The notes: generated by a model not told the origin, from the letters alone. A stretch of 64,000 nt of DNA from Symsagittifera roscoffensis (GCF_963678635.1 NC_087069.1:27826303-27890302); one strand, 5' to 3'. Numbered from the stretch's first letter, positions 34,230-46,985 are shown. A program made the numbers and translations.

Positions 34230-35040
34230 AATCGATTATAATATGATTTTAGTACCAGACGTAAAAAAAATTGAGAAAAAATTGATTTTAATAAAATAAA
34301 AATTGATTATAATATCTTTTTGAAATCATTTTTTATCAATTATAATGCATTGTAATCAATTATAATCGATAAGTTTTATCAGAATTTCGAATTTATTTGC
34401 TATGCAGAAAAATCCATTATAATCGATTATATTGCTTAGAATCCCTTTTGTTTGCCGATTTCGTCTTCGACCATCCACCTGAATTGCTTATATTTTAAAT
34501 TTTTCGTTGACGTTCCTTAATATGAAAGATGGGAAAAAGTGTTTTAACAGTTCTCAAATAAATTCAAATTTCATTTCTTAATGATTATAGTTGTTTCATG
34601 ATGCACATTTTAAGTTTTTTTGAGCAACAAAATATCAGCACACTGCATTAGTTTCAAGATTTATACAGTATTTTATATTTCACGTACCGCGGGATTCTTT
34701 CAACTAATATGAAGAGATCTCAATTAAACGTTTGTTTCGTGGTAAAACTTTGTGTTCAGGTGGAGCAAAGAGTGACATGACATATCACTTTTAGAGAATT
34801 TTCACAGAAAAACAGGATTATAATCTTTTATGATAGATTATAATTGATTATAAAAAATTATAAGAGATTTTCGGAAAAATCATCATCAATTTTAAATGAT
34901 TATAATTTATTACAACGTCACGAAAAATGTTATCATTATAGTGGATTCTTAATCCTTTAAACATCTAAGTTTAGCGCTTATAATCATTTGTGATTTTGAT
35001 AAAAAGTACAATTATAATTGTAATATGATCGATTATTTTC
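34230..35040. repeat. Cluster of ATTATAATC-type AT motifs
   Basis: About a dozen occurrences of TTATAATC/GATTATAA in both orientations, many as palindromes such as AATCGATTATAA or ATCAATTATAATGC. They are irregularly spaced and not a simple tandem repeat. No coding frame is convincing here. Confidence 0.55.
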
Positions 35041-35385
35041 TCTTTTTACCGAGTGCGAGTGTTTATTTGGTCCCATCTATCTTGTTACAGTTAATTGTGA
35101 CTTTTTTTGTAGCTTTCGAATTAATTTTAACTTTTCTCGATTTAAACGTTCACTTTTTGAAAAAAAAATCACTGTTTTGAAAACACTGTTTTCCTAGAGA
35201 AATTTTTATGATTCATTTTTGCCTTGGCTGTCAACATTCTTGATTGTAAGTGAATGTTTGTATGTAAATTGCAAATACTTTGAACACTCATATTTTGTGG
35301 TTTTCATTTCAATCACGTTTTTTCGCAGTCAAATTGAACGCATTCAATAGTTTTAATTTTTCAACTGCTGCTTCTGAACTTCATC

Positions 35386-35697
35386 ATGCCTGAATCTCAG
35401 CATCAAAAATTTAGACCTAAACAATTCCGTTACTCAAGGTCACCGATTCATTGCCAAAAATTTGACATAAATTATGAAAAATATTCAAACTGCAAGCTTA
35501 TTAGAAGATACTGCGAAGTTATTTCGATTCAAACGAACAACAATATTGGAAATGAAATGAAAAAGCCATTTTTGAATTTATCATGCGAGGATTTTTGGAT
35601 AAGGAAGTTAGGAAAAGGTGCTGAGGAGTTGGAGGGAGGTCTGATGAAATACACAATTAAACAATTGAGAAAACAACAAAAAAATTTAATCTTTTAA
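35386..35697 (+). CDS. Hypothetical small basic protein (uncertain)
   Basis: 103-codon frame from ATG to TAA, Lys/Gln/Asn-rich, ending in a Lys/Gln-rich helix-like segment. No signal peptide, membrane segment or recognisable domain. A possible AATAAA signal lies downstream near 35868. The frame may be chance in AT-rich DNA; nothing next to it supports a function. Confidence 0.2.
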   Translation: MPESQHQKFRPKQFRYSRSPIHCQKFDINYEKYSNCKLIRRYCEVISIQTNNNIGNEMKKPFLNLSCEDFWIRKLGKGAEELEGGLMKYTIKQLRKQQKNLIF

Positions 35698-35699
35698 AG

Positions 35700-36627
35700 A
35701 CATTAGGATCCAAATTGAGTTTATTGTTAACCAATATAGATATATGTAAAGCTTATTTTAATCAAAAATGGTTCATTTTGAATCGTTTAACCTGTTTTAT
35801 AAAATTCCATATTGAATGTTGGCTGAATTTAATCTTCCTCTACATTTTCTGTTTTGAAGCTCTGAGGAAATAATAAAGCTAAGCTAAAAAGACTTCGCAT
35901 TGTTTTTTGAAATTTGTATAAGGTTGCAATACGAATTCAAACAGTGCAACAAAAAAATGACCTGATTTCACAAGAAGACGGCCAAAATTTCATTTTGCTC
36001 AGAAAACAAACAGTCTTGTGCCTCGTTAATTTAAGGACCAATGGTCTCATGATTTTAATGAATCTAAATCAGTGACATACAATCTCAGTTAGCAATAAAA
36101 AAAACCGAGTGCTCAATTTGGAAAGTTTTGGTCATGATTCGGTTCATGAAAAATCATTCAAAAAAAGTCGGATTAAAAAAGTTCTCTCGTAGACCAACTG
36201 CAATACAGTTTTATCATAAATATTTGGTATTCATAACATTTACTTTAGGGCAGTTCAAGCAGTTAAACTGAAAAAAGTCTTAATGCCAAAACTTTAGTTC
36301 AACTATTGGAAAGGCACGGTTATATAAACTTGTCCGAATTATCATCAAATATGGCAGGGGCGGATTTAGCGGGGAACGGACGCTTGCTCCCGTCAGAGAT
36401 TCGACCCCCTCACCAGCTTCGGACCCCCGTTTGGAATTTTGGAATTTGGAATTTCTTTTATGACATACCTGTTAGGCCGACAACCCTAAAATTGTTCTAA
36501 AGGCGCCATGGGCGCCAATATATACTAATGTTTAAGTTAAGGTTAAAATTTTCTAAGAAGTTCCCAAAAATGGCTTTTTTGTCTTGTTTATTTTTACTTC
36601 CAGAACGTTACAATCGAATGTTATTGT
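35700..36627. other. No gene seen
   Basis: AT-rich, except for a GC-rich patch at 36350-36430 (GGGGCGGATTTAGCGGGG). A related but shorter sequence occurs near 40447 (GCGCGGATCTAGGAATTTCT). Such ends are found on some DNA transposons, but no element can be delimited. Confidence 0.35.
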
Positions 36628-37130
36628 TGTTCCGACTTTCGTAACGAAAGTAACGGAATATTTGTGCTGTGGGTTTTTTTCTTCAGACAAAATTCGACTT
36701 TTCAACTAGCCATTTTTGACAGAACTTTTTTTATCATTCAAAAAGTATAGTTGTCCTGAGCTTAAGTTTGAAAAGATATTTCACCTGTGATCTTTTTTTT
36801 GCGAAGTTATTGGGGTTTAAAGATAGCCATTTTGGCCAACTTGGGACAATTAATGCGCGATATATTTCGCGCAATTAACGCGTGAGCGGAAAAATAATTC
36901 GTCCTAGAAATTGCTCCAAATTGGTTCAAAGAACCATATTCACCCTAACTGATTTGTAACTAGGAGCAAAAGCTATTCTTTTGTATTTTATATGGCGTGT
37001 GAAGGGATAATTTTCACAAAAAATCTCAAAATTAAAAAAATTCATTTCATTTGTTTACATTTAATTTTTTCATGTTTTTACTGCTCCTGAAAAGGCAGTA
37101 GGAAAATTCAGGGCAGTATTCAGGGAAATT
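36628..37130 (+). repeat. Palindrome-ended 0.5-kb repeat, copy a
   Basis: Starts TGTTCCGACTTTCG with the palindrome ACTTTCGTAACGAAAGT. Landmarks in order are TTCTTCAGACAAA, GACAATTAATGCGCGATATATTT-type block, GCGTGAGCGGA, ATGGCGTGTG and a degenerate AAAAGGCAGTAGGAA end. Diverged relative to the copies at 46-52 kb. Confidence 0.7.
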
Positions 37131-39548
37131 CTTTTCCATTTCATTTTGCTGTTGAAAATTGGTTATACTTTGCATTTTCTTTCCATGGCCTTGAAGTTTG
37201 GTTTGAGTTTTTTAAAATTTAAATTTCTCCGATTAATTTAAAATTTAAAACTTAACTTTAACTTAGACTGTATTGAAACACGTAGACCGAAGTTCATTGT
37301 TTTACACATCATGAAACAATAAAAAACTCAAACTCGGACCTGTTTTTTTTTCGATGTTTTTTTTTGTATTCCAAACAGGGACTGAATTGTCTTTAAACAG
37401 AGATATCACTCGACCACATGTGTAATCATTCGTGGAAACCGACTTTGCCCAAAAACACATCGTAGCCTTTCCAACCTTGATTGATATGAGCAACAAGCAT
37501 TGAATAATTGTTCCGACCACTGAACATAGGGAAGGCCTTTCCCTTCGGTTGTATTTGTTTTTTTTTGTTTTCAGAGCAAAATCAGGTATCACCAATAAAG
37601 ATCGGAATGAGTATATCACACTTCTTGATTTATTCGTGATTCAAAAAACTTCCAATGTCGGGAAGAACTGGGTGAGTTTTTTGAAAATTAGTCCAATTTC
37701 GAGCGAGCAAGCAAGTGAGCAGGTCTTGTATAATGATAATTGATTTACAAGTGGGAAGGTTAGTTTTTGTAGCTTCCTTTATTGCTTCCTTGGCGAAAAG
37801 AAATATTTCAAAAAAAATCGTGCAAAAGAAATTAGAAAACTGATAATTTTTAAAAATATTTTCTATAAGCTTTTTGTTCGCCATTCGTTTTTTTAACGAC
37901 TGCTGTCGATTATGCCTAATTCACTACTGTTATATGCATTCGCGCACAAAACGACATTAATTTGAAAGAATTAAGAACTTTTTATTCGTATCTTTTTTAA
38001 CAATGGGCCGGAATAATCAGTGCTACGTGACAGCTACTGGATATTCTTGTTTCTTTGGGACAAGGATTGCATCAGAACACAACTCACCAATAACCTCGTG
38101 AGCGATGACCAAAAACAAAAGGGCTTCAATTATATTCATAACATCCAAATTAGGCAGGGCTGTTCAAACTACTTTCTATTTTTGTTCAGGCAGATTCTTA
38201 GTTTCAGCCATTTTAAGTTCTAAATGACCTGTTTAACGTGGTAAATAAAGTGGTTTAAAGGGATCGGAAAAAAACCGAGTTCTACTGATGGTTTTTTCTT
38301 CTTAAGTTAGACTGTGAAGCTAGCCTTAAAACACGGCCACGTTGTAAGTAGGAGGGTCAGCCAAACAATTAAAGAAGGTTGTGAGTAGCTTAAAAACATA
38401 ATTTTACTTCCACAAATTTTTCACATAAGAAAAAAAACACCCCTTTTGAACCTTTAATGTTCGCTGCATGTGTGTATCTCAAAAATACAGCCAAAAGCCT
38501 AATTTCTCTTTTAACCATCCATAACACACAAATGCCGCATAGATTCTCGACTCCGTTCTAAAAAAGGACTTTGGTCATTACTTGGAACAATTAGAGAGAA
38601 AAACTTCCGAATAATTGAACTGGGCTTGTCTCAATTTAAGTTTACAATTTAAGAAAACAAACTGGTTTCCAAACAATGTTTGTGTGTTCAAAAAAAATTC
38701 CATTTGAGAGCTGATGTTTTGAGCTTCAACAAACTTCAAAAAATAGTAGCCCGCGTTGACAAAAAATGCTTGTCATACTATTTCATAGACCATAAAAATA
38801 CTATGAAAATAGCATAATAAGCATTTTTTCCATACTATGAAATTTTATGATAGGCAATTTTTCCATTCTATGAAATTGTATGACAAGCATTTTTTCCATA
38901 AATGAAAATGCCAAAAAATATTTGTTCTAAAATTTTGTGTATCATCCGAAACACTAACCCTGGACTTTTTGTCATAAGTAAACCCACAGTGTAACTGGCA
39001 GTTACCACGCAGGTAAACTGCATTTGTTGATTTCTGCCACCTACGTTATTTTTTACATTTTCACATGGAATAGTATACCAAAAAAGTAACTTTTTGTATA
39101 TGGCTAGATAATTTTTGGTTTGAAAACTTTGGTACTTGAGAAAAAAGGCCTGTTTTTTACAAGATTATTTTTATCTTAGCAAATGAAATAAAAAATTAAT
39201 AATCATTTATTTGTAATTTTTGGATTTTTTTTCGGTTGAAAAACTCATCCTGGACTACGTTATAAACACAAAAAGTCAAACTTTGATTGCAAAATTGTTT
39301 TTTTTTGCAAAAATTTATATTTGAGCACAAAAGCAATTTTGCAACCAAAAAAGGAGAAAAAATTTTTACCTCAAGTTTGTGTTTTTGCCCATGAAAAAAT
39401 GCATATCATATAACTTTCATACTTCAAACACTTATCATCTTTTCCAACATAAGTTATATGGTAAAAATTTATGAAGAATTTAAGAAATTCTGAAAAAGGG
39501 AAGCACATAAAAAAACGTGTCACGCTGTTAAGAAGCATAAGCAATGAA
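37131..39548. other. No gene seen apart from the fold-back at 38761-38895
   Basis: Frames at 37302-37884 and 38020-38223 show no motif and lie in AT-rich sequence. A coding-like minus-strand stretch near 37400-37530 could be an exon relic but matches nothing I recognise. Confidence 0.35.
38761..38895. repeat. Fold-back sequence, 28-bp arms
   Basis: 38761-38788 and 38868-38895 are inverted repeats with one mismatch in 28. Between them the motif TTTTTCCATACTATGAAATT recurs twice more. The whole region can fold into one hairpin. Confidence 0.8.
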
Positions 39549-40030
39549 CAAGACTGCTCTTATCAGGGCGAAATCCTGAATATTCCCACTGCCTTTTCAA
39601 AAGCAGAAGAATCATAAAAAAATTAAATGTAATCAAATGAAATGAATTTTCCTAATATTCAAGTTTCTTGTGACAATTATCCGCCCACACGCCATATAAA
39701 GTACAAAAGAATAGCTTTCGCTCCTAGAAACAATTCAATTATGGCAAATATGGTTCTTTAAACCAATTTGAGCGATATCTAAGACGGATTATCTTTCCGC
39801 TCACCCGCTAATAGCGCGATATATTTCGCGCGTTAAATGTCCCAAACGGGCCAAAATGGCAACCTTCAAACCCCTGTTATTTTACAAAATTGATCACAAA
39901 AAAATTATCTTTTCAAGTTTAAGCTCAGGGCGACAGAACCTTTTGATTTTTAAAAATTCCATCAAAAATTTTCAGTTGACAAGACAAAACACCCGAGCAC
40001 AAATGTTCCGATACTTCCCTTAGTAAAATT
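39549..40030 (-). repeat. Palindrome-ended 0.5-kb repeat, copy b
   Basis: Minus orientation. Begins AAGACTGCTCTTATCAGGGCG; the hairpin is weakened to GGGCGAAATCC. It then has the CACACGCCATATAAAG, CGCGATATATTTCGCGCG and CCCGAGCACAAAT landmarks, ending near 40030. Diverged copy. Confidence 0.75.
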
Positions 40031-41199
40031 GAAACATTAACATTCGATTGTCCTTCGCTTTTCCTAAATTGTCGTAGGAGGAACTTTCTGTTTCTTACAA
40101 TTTCCGCGATAGACTTTCTTTGGACATCGTTTTTCCCTTTCACAAACACGATTGTTCCAGAATGTATTTTTGTTTGATATGTACTTCTTAACCAAATTGT
40201 TCATGAAAAGCAGTAACTACAATAATGTTTTTCGGAAATATTTCGATGTGTGAGAAACAGTCATTTTTCTACGTTTACTAGTCTAAACTACACTAGACTA
40301 GATTAGTTTACCACATTTACTAGTTCACTTACCTCGAATCAACTCTAAACAGGCGTCAAATATATTATCATATCAGAGCTGTATCTAGCTGAGATGTGAT
40401 GTCTGAAAAAAAAAACAGAAGAAAATTTTTCTTTGTCTAGAACCATGCGCGGATCTAGGAATTTCTCGTGGGGTGCTGGTTTTCTTAAAAGTTTTGAAAA
40501 ATTTGTCGATATTGTTTTTAGATCGACCAAATGAATTTTCTGAGTTCTCCCTAGCCGCTATAAAGACCCTAATTTGACCAAATTTTCTGCGCCGCATCAA
40601 TCTTTTAAAAAAGACTCTTCTAGACACTTTTTGAAAAATTTCTACCAAAAAAAGATCAAAGCAGGAATCTTAATCAAAACTTATTAGTTATAAAGCGAAA
40701 AAAGACTTATCATTGATGTTCTAGACTAGAGCATCAATGATAGGTCTGTTTTGTCTTTATATTTAATAAGTTTTGATTAAGATTCCTGCTTTATCTTTTT
40801 TACACAAATAATTGTTAAATTGCAGCTGAAACATCATTTTTCTTGATTATCATTTTTTGAACTATTAGTTAGATCCAGTCCATCGGAATGAAAAAAAACT
40901 ATTTAAATTTAACTTCAATGAGGATATTGTACTGCTCATTTTTTACTCTGATAAAAGTCCGATGAAAAATAAGCGTACTGTTCGTCTTTTTTTGCTGACA
41001 TGAAAAGTTTTTCAAATTTTTTTACTCAATCTTTATTTTGCATTTTTCTCATTCTGTTGACAAAATGGGAATATTTCATGGGTGTATCAAGGATTTTCTC
41101 CAAGGGGGTTGGGGAGGATTTTTAAAAACTTTGTCAATTTTTTTAGGTCAACCAATTGATTTTCCCAGCATTCCCAGAGCCAGTAAAGACCCTATTTTG
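40031..41199. other. No gene seen apart from the fold-back at 40647-40802
   Basis: Minus-strand frames at 40345-40648 overlap each other and contain no motif. A run near 40270-40330 repeats TAGTCTA/TAGACTA palindromes. Confidence 0.4.
40647..40802. repeat. Long hairpin, about 76-bp arms
   Basis: The arms meet at TCTAGACTAGA (about 40720-40730) with almost no loop. The two arms match at about 88 percent by eye, including perfect runs such as CATCAATGATA and GTTTTGATTAAGATTCCTGCTTT read in inverted sense. If transcribed it would form a long duplex. Confidence 0.85.
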
Positions 41200-42545
41200 G
41201 TCTGAGATTTTTTTTCTAAAATCTCATATTTTTTGTGAAAATCAGCTCTCCACAGCCATTTAAAGTACAAAAGGATAGAATTCGCTTCTTTTAAAAAATC
41301 AAATAAGGCGAACAAAATTCCTTCAATTAATGTGGAACAATTGCTAGGACGAAATAAATCTCCGCTTACGCGTTAGTAGCGGGAATTATGTCGCGCGTTA
41401 TTTTTCCCAAAGTGGTCAAATTGGCAATGTTTAAACCCCCGTAACTTTACGAAAAATGATCACAGGTAAAATATCTTTTCAAATTTGAGCTCAGGACAAC
41501 AATACCTTTTGAATGATATAAAAAAAAATTCCGTCAAAAATGGCTCGTTAAAAAGTAGAAATTTGTCTGAAAAAAAACCCACCCGAGCACAAATATTCCG
41601 TTACTTTCGTATCAAAAGTCAAAGCAATTATTTTCGTATCGAAAGTCGGAACAAAAACGTACTCATTGTCCTCCTATTACTATCAGATAAAAATTCGTAA
41701 ATTTAGGCTGATTATCTGATTAAAAAGTATTCGTTGTTTTTACTGTTTGGATAGAATTCGCGAACAAAAATCAAATAGGGCGAACAAAATTCCTTCAATT
41801 AATGTGGAACAATTGCTAGGACGAAATAAATCTCCGCTTACGCGTTAATAACGGGAATTATGTCGCGCGTTATTTTTCCCAAAGTGGTCAAATTGGCAAT
41901 GTTTAAGCCAGCAATTTATTTTACAAAATATAATCACAGGTGAAATATTTTTCAATTTCAAGCTCAGTACAACAATGCTTTTTGAATGATACAAAAAAAT
42001 GGCTAGTTAAATAGTCAAAATTTGTCTGAAGAAAAAACCCACCCCGAGCACAAATATTTCGTTACTTTCGTTACGAAAGTTGAAAAAAAGACTGCTCGTA
42101 TCAGGGCAAAGCCCTGACTGTTCCGACTGCCGTTTAAGATCTATGGAGCAGTAATCACACGAAAAAATTAAAAGAAATGAATTGAAATGAAAAAAAAAAA
42201 CAATTTGAAACACGCCATATAAAGTACAAAGTGATAAATTTCGCTCCTAGTAACAAATCAATTATGGCAAATAGCTTCTATCAACCAATTTGGAATGGTT
42301 TCTAAGAGGGACTAAATCTCAGCTTACGCGTTAATAGCGCGGAATATTTAGCGCGTTAATTATCCTAAATTGAACAAAATGGCAATCTTTAGATCCCTAC
42401 AACTCTAATAAAAACAATCGCAGGGGATATATCTTTCAAAGTCAAGCTCAGGACGACAATACCTTCTAAATGATTTTAAAAATTCGTCAAAAATTGCTAG
42501 TTAAAAAGTCGAAATTTGTCCGAAGAAAAACAAACGCCGAAATTC
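41200..42545 (-). repeat. Three adjacent palindrome-ended repeats, copies c, d and e
   Basis: Minus orientation: c about 41200-41656 (5' part missing), d about 41750-42085 (5' part missing, nearly the same as c from GGCGAACAAAATTCC onward) and e 42087-42545 (complete, with the GGGCAAAGCCC hairpin). c ends with a doubled TTTCGTATCGAAAGTC segment. Copies c and d share private changes, so one derives from the other. Confidence 0.75.
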
Positions 42546-43339
42546 AAATTAGAACGAATTATTCCGCTGCTTTGACATGTTTTAAGAACGCAAAAGAAAC
42601 ATAAATTGGGAAGGTTGCAATTTGAGCAAATTGGGTAGTAAAACGCAAAATGGCCATTTTGTAGCAAATTTCAAATCACATCAATTTGCTAGATGAAGAT
42701 GTAAAACAAGTGATTTGTTTAATTGAGCTTCAAACAAAAATAATTTTCCAATGATCAAATTGGAATGTGACCACATGATCATATTATCAAAAAAAATAAG
42801 ATAACAATTGACTTTGTCAAGCCAGAATGCCCCAACACTAATTAATAATAATTCAATCCGCTGCTTAGGTTTTTTCTAAGAACGCAATAACTCGCACGTT
42901 TGGCAGATCGTAAATTGGGGTAAATTGGCTATAAATTGCAAATTAGGCTTTCTGCAGCAAATTTCCCGTCCCTATAATTTTACGAGATGAGAACAATTTT
43001 TGTTTATTTGAAATTCAGACAACAATACTTTTCTGATATTATAAAAGTTGCTGTCGAAAAAGCGTAGTTAAAAAGTCCACCCAAGCAAACTTACTCCCCA
43101 ATTTCTTTGAAAGTCGATTCATCAAACTGAATTTTGTGGGATAAAATATTTGTTTTTATGTGGTGCATAATTAAAATTGGTGCACAATTTTTCCCAAAGA
43201 GTCAGACTTCAAAAAAAATTTTTTATTTTTAGTTATTTTTTGTTATCTTTTTATGGGAAAACACAAAATATAATTTGACTGAGAGATTTTAACCGCTTTG
43301 ATATAGAAAAAAGCAGTCTTCTAAACTTATGGACACAAA
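42546..43339. other. No gene seen; weak repeat remnants
   Basis: A very diverged piece of the same 0.5-kb repeat can be guessed near 42950-43090 (ACAATACTTTT...GTTAAAAAGTCCACCC). No coding frame. Confidence 0.3.
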
Positions 43340-43775
43340 CTTCAACAAGAATGGTCGACAAAGCCTTGAATTTTCCGACTACCTTTAAAGTCTATGGAGC
43401 AGTAATAATATGAAAAAATTGTGTGTAAAAAAAAATTTTTTTTTTTTATAATTTGAAAATTTTTGTGAAAATCAACCGCCCACGCGCCATACAAAAAACA
43501 AAGTGACAATTTTCGCTACTAGTGACAAATCAATTATGGCAAAAAATCTTCCTTCAACCATTATATCGCGCGTTGAATGTCCCAAATTGGCCAAAATTGC
43601 AACCTTTAAAGCCCCATAACTCAACGAAAAATAATCACAGGTGAACTTTTTTTCAAATACCTTTTGAGTGATATAACAATTTTTGGTCTACAATGGCTTG
43701 TTGAAATGCCGAATATTGTCTAAAAAACGCCCCGAGCACAGATAATCCGTTAATTTTGTTACAAAAGCCGGAACA
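43340..43775 (-). repeat. Palindrome-ended 0.5-kb repeat, copy f
   Basis: Minus orientation. GTCTATGGAGCAGTAATA, CACGCGCCATACAAA, ATCGCGCGTTGAATGTCCC and CCCGAGCACAGATAATCCG are in the family order. About 60 bases are missing before ATATCGCGCG. It ends GCCGGAACAAT at about 43772. Confidence 0.7.
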
Positions 43776-44289
43776 ATAAAAATGAAAGGAATTTATTATA
43801 ATTTACCGGACCGCGATGCTCGACTTCTGCTTGGACTGTCTCGACTACTGTTTGGTATAATTTGACCGTGTCAAACAAAATCCGGCAGTTTTTGGCTGTC
43901 TCGAGCCGAAAAAAAAACAGTTTTTTTTATTGCTCGGCTGAAGTTAAATATGTTTTGACGGTCTCGACTTTCTCGACTGAAAACTTTTCAATAAAATTTT
44001 TTGGCCAGGCAAAGATTTGTTTGCTGAAATTAAACAGTACAAGTTAAAATTGAAATTAAACAGTACAAGTTGTGAAATAGTAGAAATAGACAATTTTCCT
44101 CATTCGATTGATGCTGAGTGAAAATTTTTTTGATTTTGAATATCATCATCTGACAAAACATGCTACTTCTAAATTATTTTTTCGTTCTTTTTTCTAAACA
44201 GGCCGCAAGTTTTTCATACATTTTTGGTGTTAAAAAATAAACTCTATTTAAATATTGTGAGAAAAGTAAGAGAGCGTTATTAGCTTTGA
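43776..44289. other. No gene seen
   Basis: Contains a 24-base tandem pair around GAAATTAAACAGTACAAGTT (44024-44071) and repeated CTGTCTCGACT-type words (43825-43980). The 61-codon frame 43862-44047 arises from these and is not credible. Confidence 0.35.
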
Positions 44290-45010
44290 ACAAAAACTCT
44301 TAATGAAACGAGGGAAGCGAGTGGACAATAGCCAGCTTTCGTCTCATCATAGTGAACCTTGCATTCCTCAAAGTTCATTGGAAAGATTGATAATCAGTTT
44401 TTGTTGAAACAAAATTTCAAAACGCTTTTTTCTCGCGATACTTGAGCAATGCCATTTTGTTGCCTATGTGATATAATTCGGTCTAAAAATTTTCTTAAGC
44501 CGACCGACTCAGCGAAAAGTAATCAAAACAAACTAGCCTTATGATTTTTTATTACACAAAGCATGAATACTGTCATCTTTCGAAATTTTTTGAATTGCTT
44601 ATTGCTTGTATTTTTCAGTTTGAAGATTATCTAGCCAGTTTCTAATTTTGGTTAACCGGAAAAAAAAACGTTCGTCCATGTTTTTTGTTACTGTCGTCTG
44701 CTCGAATAACCAGTCCGTGCATGCAAACTACCTTGTCATTCTGATTTGTAATTTGTAAAAACCTTGGTTTGAATCTTTTCTATCAAAATCACAGCTGTTG
44801 GACTCTCGAAATTCATTTTCACGTTGCTTCAAATCTTCCAGATCAACCTCGTTTTTTGTTCTATCTTTCTCCTTTTTATAATGTTTGCAGCCTTTTAAGA
44901 ACTATGAGCTAATTGGTTCGAGAACTAGGTTTGAAAAATCAACTCTTTCAACCAATTCGAGCTGCGCAATGTGGTCTAGAAGCGTTTGATTGACATCAGC
45001 GTTATGGGTA
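44290..45010 (-). pseudogene. Trypsin-like pseudogene T2: second-domain exon and downstream block
   Basis: 44600-45010 (minus strand) is a diverged paralogue of the T1 exon at 56510-56999. It has DHIAQLELVERVDF where T1 has NHIALLELDERADF, and then the CDFD, CMHGLVI (T1: CMYGLAV) and NWLDNL-like ends. Several shifts and a stop break it, and the 3' splice site is lost (TTTTGGAAC for TTTGTAG). 44290-44440 matches T1's downstream block at 55970-56102. Like T1 it has His at the catalytic Asp position, so that loss predates the duplication. Confidence 0.65.
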
Positions 45011-45156
45011 AAATCAGTTCCAAAAACATTGTCATTACACTATCAAAAAGAGATTTTTAAGACAAAGGAAGAAACTATTTAGATTAAATCTTTCGTTTTT
45101 TACAGTTTTTTTCCACGTTTAAGACAAACAGAGAACAAAATAAAAACAAACAAAAT

Positions 45157-45212
45157 AAAAAAGAGGACCGATTGCAGGTAGCGCCAAAAAAGAGGACCGA
45201 TTGCAGGTAGCG
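45157..45212 (+). repeat. 29-bp tandem repeat, two copies
   Basis: AAAAAAGAGGACCGATTGCAG followed by GTAGCG, repeated exactly at 45157-45183 and 45186-45212. A small, recent duplication inside T2's intron region. Confidence 0.85.
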
Positions 45213-46099
45213 AGTTTCGACGACCAAAATAACATAAAAAAATAGTTATTTTTCAAATTTTAGATTTTATCCCGTGAATTGATGAGAAAATCCAAATAAC
45301 TTTTTTTCAAAGGTTCAATTAAGTATCTACGACAACACTTTCGAAGAAAATGAAAAACAATAAAATATAATAAGTCCGGTGTAAAGTGTAAAAAAAGTCA
45401 AAGCCTCAATAATAATTATGCTTCTGTATGAGTTTGTGACCTCACTCTTACTGTGTTAAACTAAACATAAATTGAAAAGGTCTAAACCAGTTTTTCTTGA
45501 CAATGCGGAAATTTCTGGGACTTTTTTAGTGTTCTCAAATCACGAACAAGAGTAGCTTATTTTGACATTTCAGTAAACAGTTTTGGATGATTTTTTGTGC
45601 TAATGGATTTTGCGTTTAAAAAAGCTTTAAAAAAAATTAAAACACGCTAAAAGTCAAATTTTCTCTTGACTTTCTGGTTCCGATCATATTCTTAAAAAAA
45701 TACAAAATAGGTTTCCGAATCAAATTAGTGTTGTTTTTGGTACGTGATTCTTCACTTTTTATAGTATTAGTAAAGCAGACATATTGCACAACAGTTTTTT
45801 GTCAATAATTTTTTTTATACCAGAACAGCATAGAGATACAGAAAAAAAATTATGTTTTTCCTCTTTTTGAATTTTTTGATTCCAAAATAACGCAAAGAAT
45901 TTTTCAAATTATATTCCTTCAAATTATAACCACTTTTTTCGTAAAATTGTTGAATAATTCGAAAAAAGTTCAAAAGCCCGCCGCTGCCTTTACTCTTTTA
46001 TAAATATGGAGATATTTTCGTTCCAAAGTAATAACAAATTGTCGCAAACCCATCGCTTGTTTTATTTTTTCCTCTATTTACTTTACCCACCTAATACTT

Positions 46100-46223
46100 A
46101 AAGCTATTTATTTTAGACTGTTTGGCGAGGTTTCTTCGTTTAGATTAATTTCTTGAAGTCTTTCTGAAAGTGTTTCAGGGAATTTTTTCACTGTCCAGTT
46201 TCCGGGTTTAATTCTACCCAATA
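46100..46223 (-). pseudogene. Trypsin-like pseudogene T2: exon before the Ser region
   Basis: Minus-strand exon starting after CCGGCAG (46224-46225). It reads a GRIKPG...LSERLQEINL segment that aligns with GSHIPGD...LPERLQEINL of T1 (60404-60594). It ends in a stop after LK, shortly past the conserved Leu-Gln-Glu-Ile-Asn-Leu, so the Cys and DNQVC part is gone. Sequence at 45960-46080 is related to T1-region sequence at 60775-60905 but lies on the other side of the exon, which suggests it is a separate dispersed repeat. Confidence 0.65.
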
Positions 46224-46985
46224 CTGCCGGATTTTTTCAGCTATACTTCTCTTGAATTTTTTTTATAGCAATATGACTTGATAATTACTGAAAAAAATCT
46301 TCTGAAAATACAAGACTGGACGTTGCCTTTACTCTTTTCAGATACATACGTTTGACCCAATAAGTTTTTTACATCAAAAACATTTTAAATCCAATTTTTA
46401 TTGCGAGTTTTTAACAATTTCAATGAAAAACGTTTTAATTTTTTGAAATAATACATAGAGATTTGACATTTGAAAAATGCTGCGAAATTGATATTGTTTT
46501 CGATGAACAAACTTGGGCGAAGTGACCTAACTTTCAATTGCTACTTTCGATGCCAGGGCCTAATGAAACTAAAAGACTACAATGTTTGGCCACTTAAAGT
46601 TCTCAAGGTCATCAAAATAGCCAACCAGTTACATAATTAAAAAACGTTTTTGGATCCACGAAAACAGCAATTGAAAACGGTTTTGTTTTTATAGAAACGA
46701 CCAATTCAAGGCAAAATTTCGAAATAGTTTTCCAAAGATCTGCCACGCATGCTTTTTCACAGCCTTCCCGATGAAATTTTGAAGAAAAATTTCAGGAAAG
46801 TTGACCAAAAAAGTATTGAATTTTTCAAAACTTATTTTTTAGTAGAAACATATTCAGAATTACAAAGTTAGTTGAATACATTAATTTTTTGAAAAAATTT
46901 AACACGCAAGAATCTATATGTTCAGAGAGAATTTGTGTCTCATAGTTTTCTGAAAAAGATTAAAATTCTGTCTTATGGGAATTAT

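Noticed and set aside
36350-36430. GC-rich GGGGCGGATTTAG patch as a transposon end
   Set aside because: Only vague similarity to 40447; no second end or target duplication could be found.
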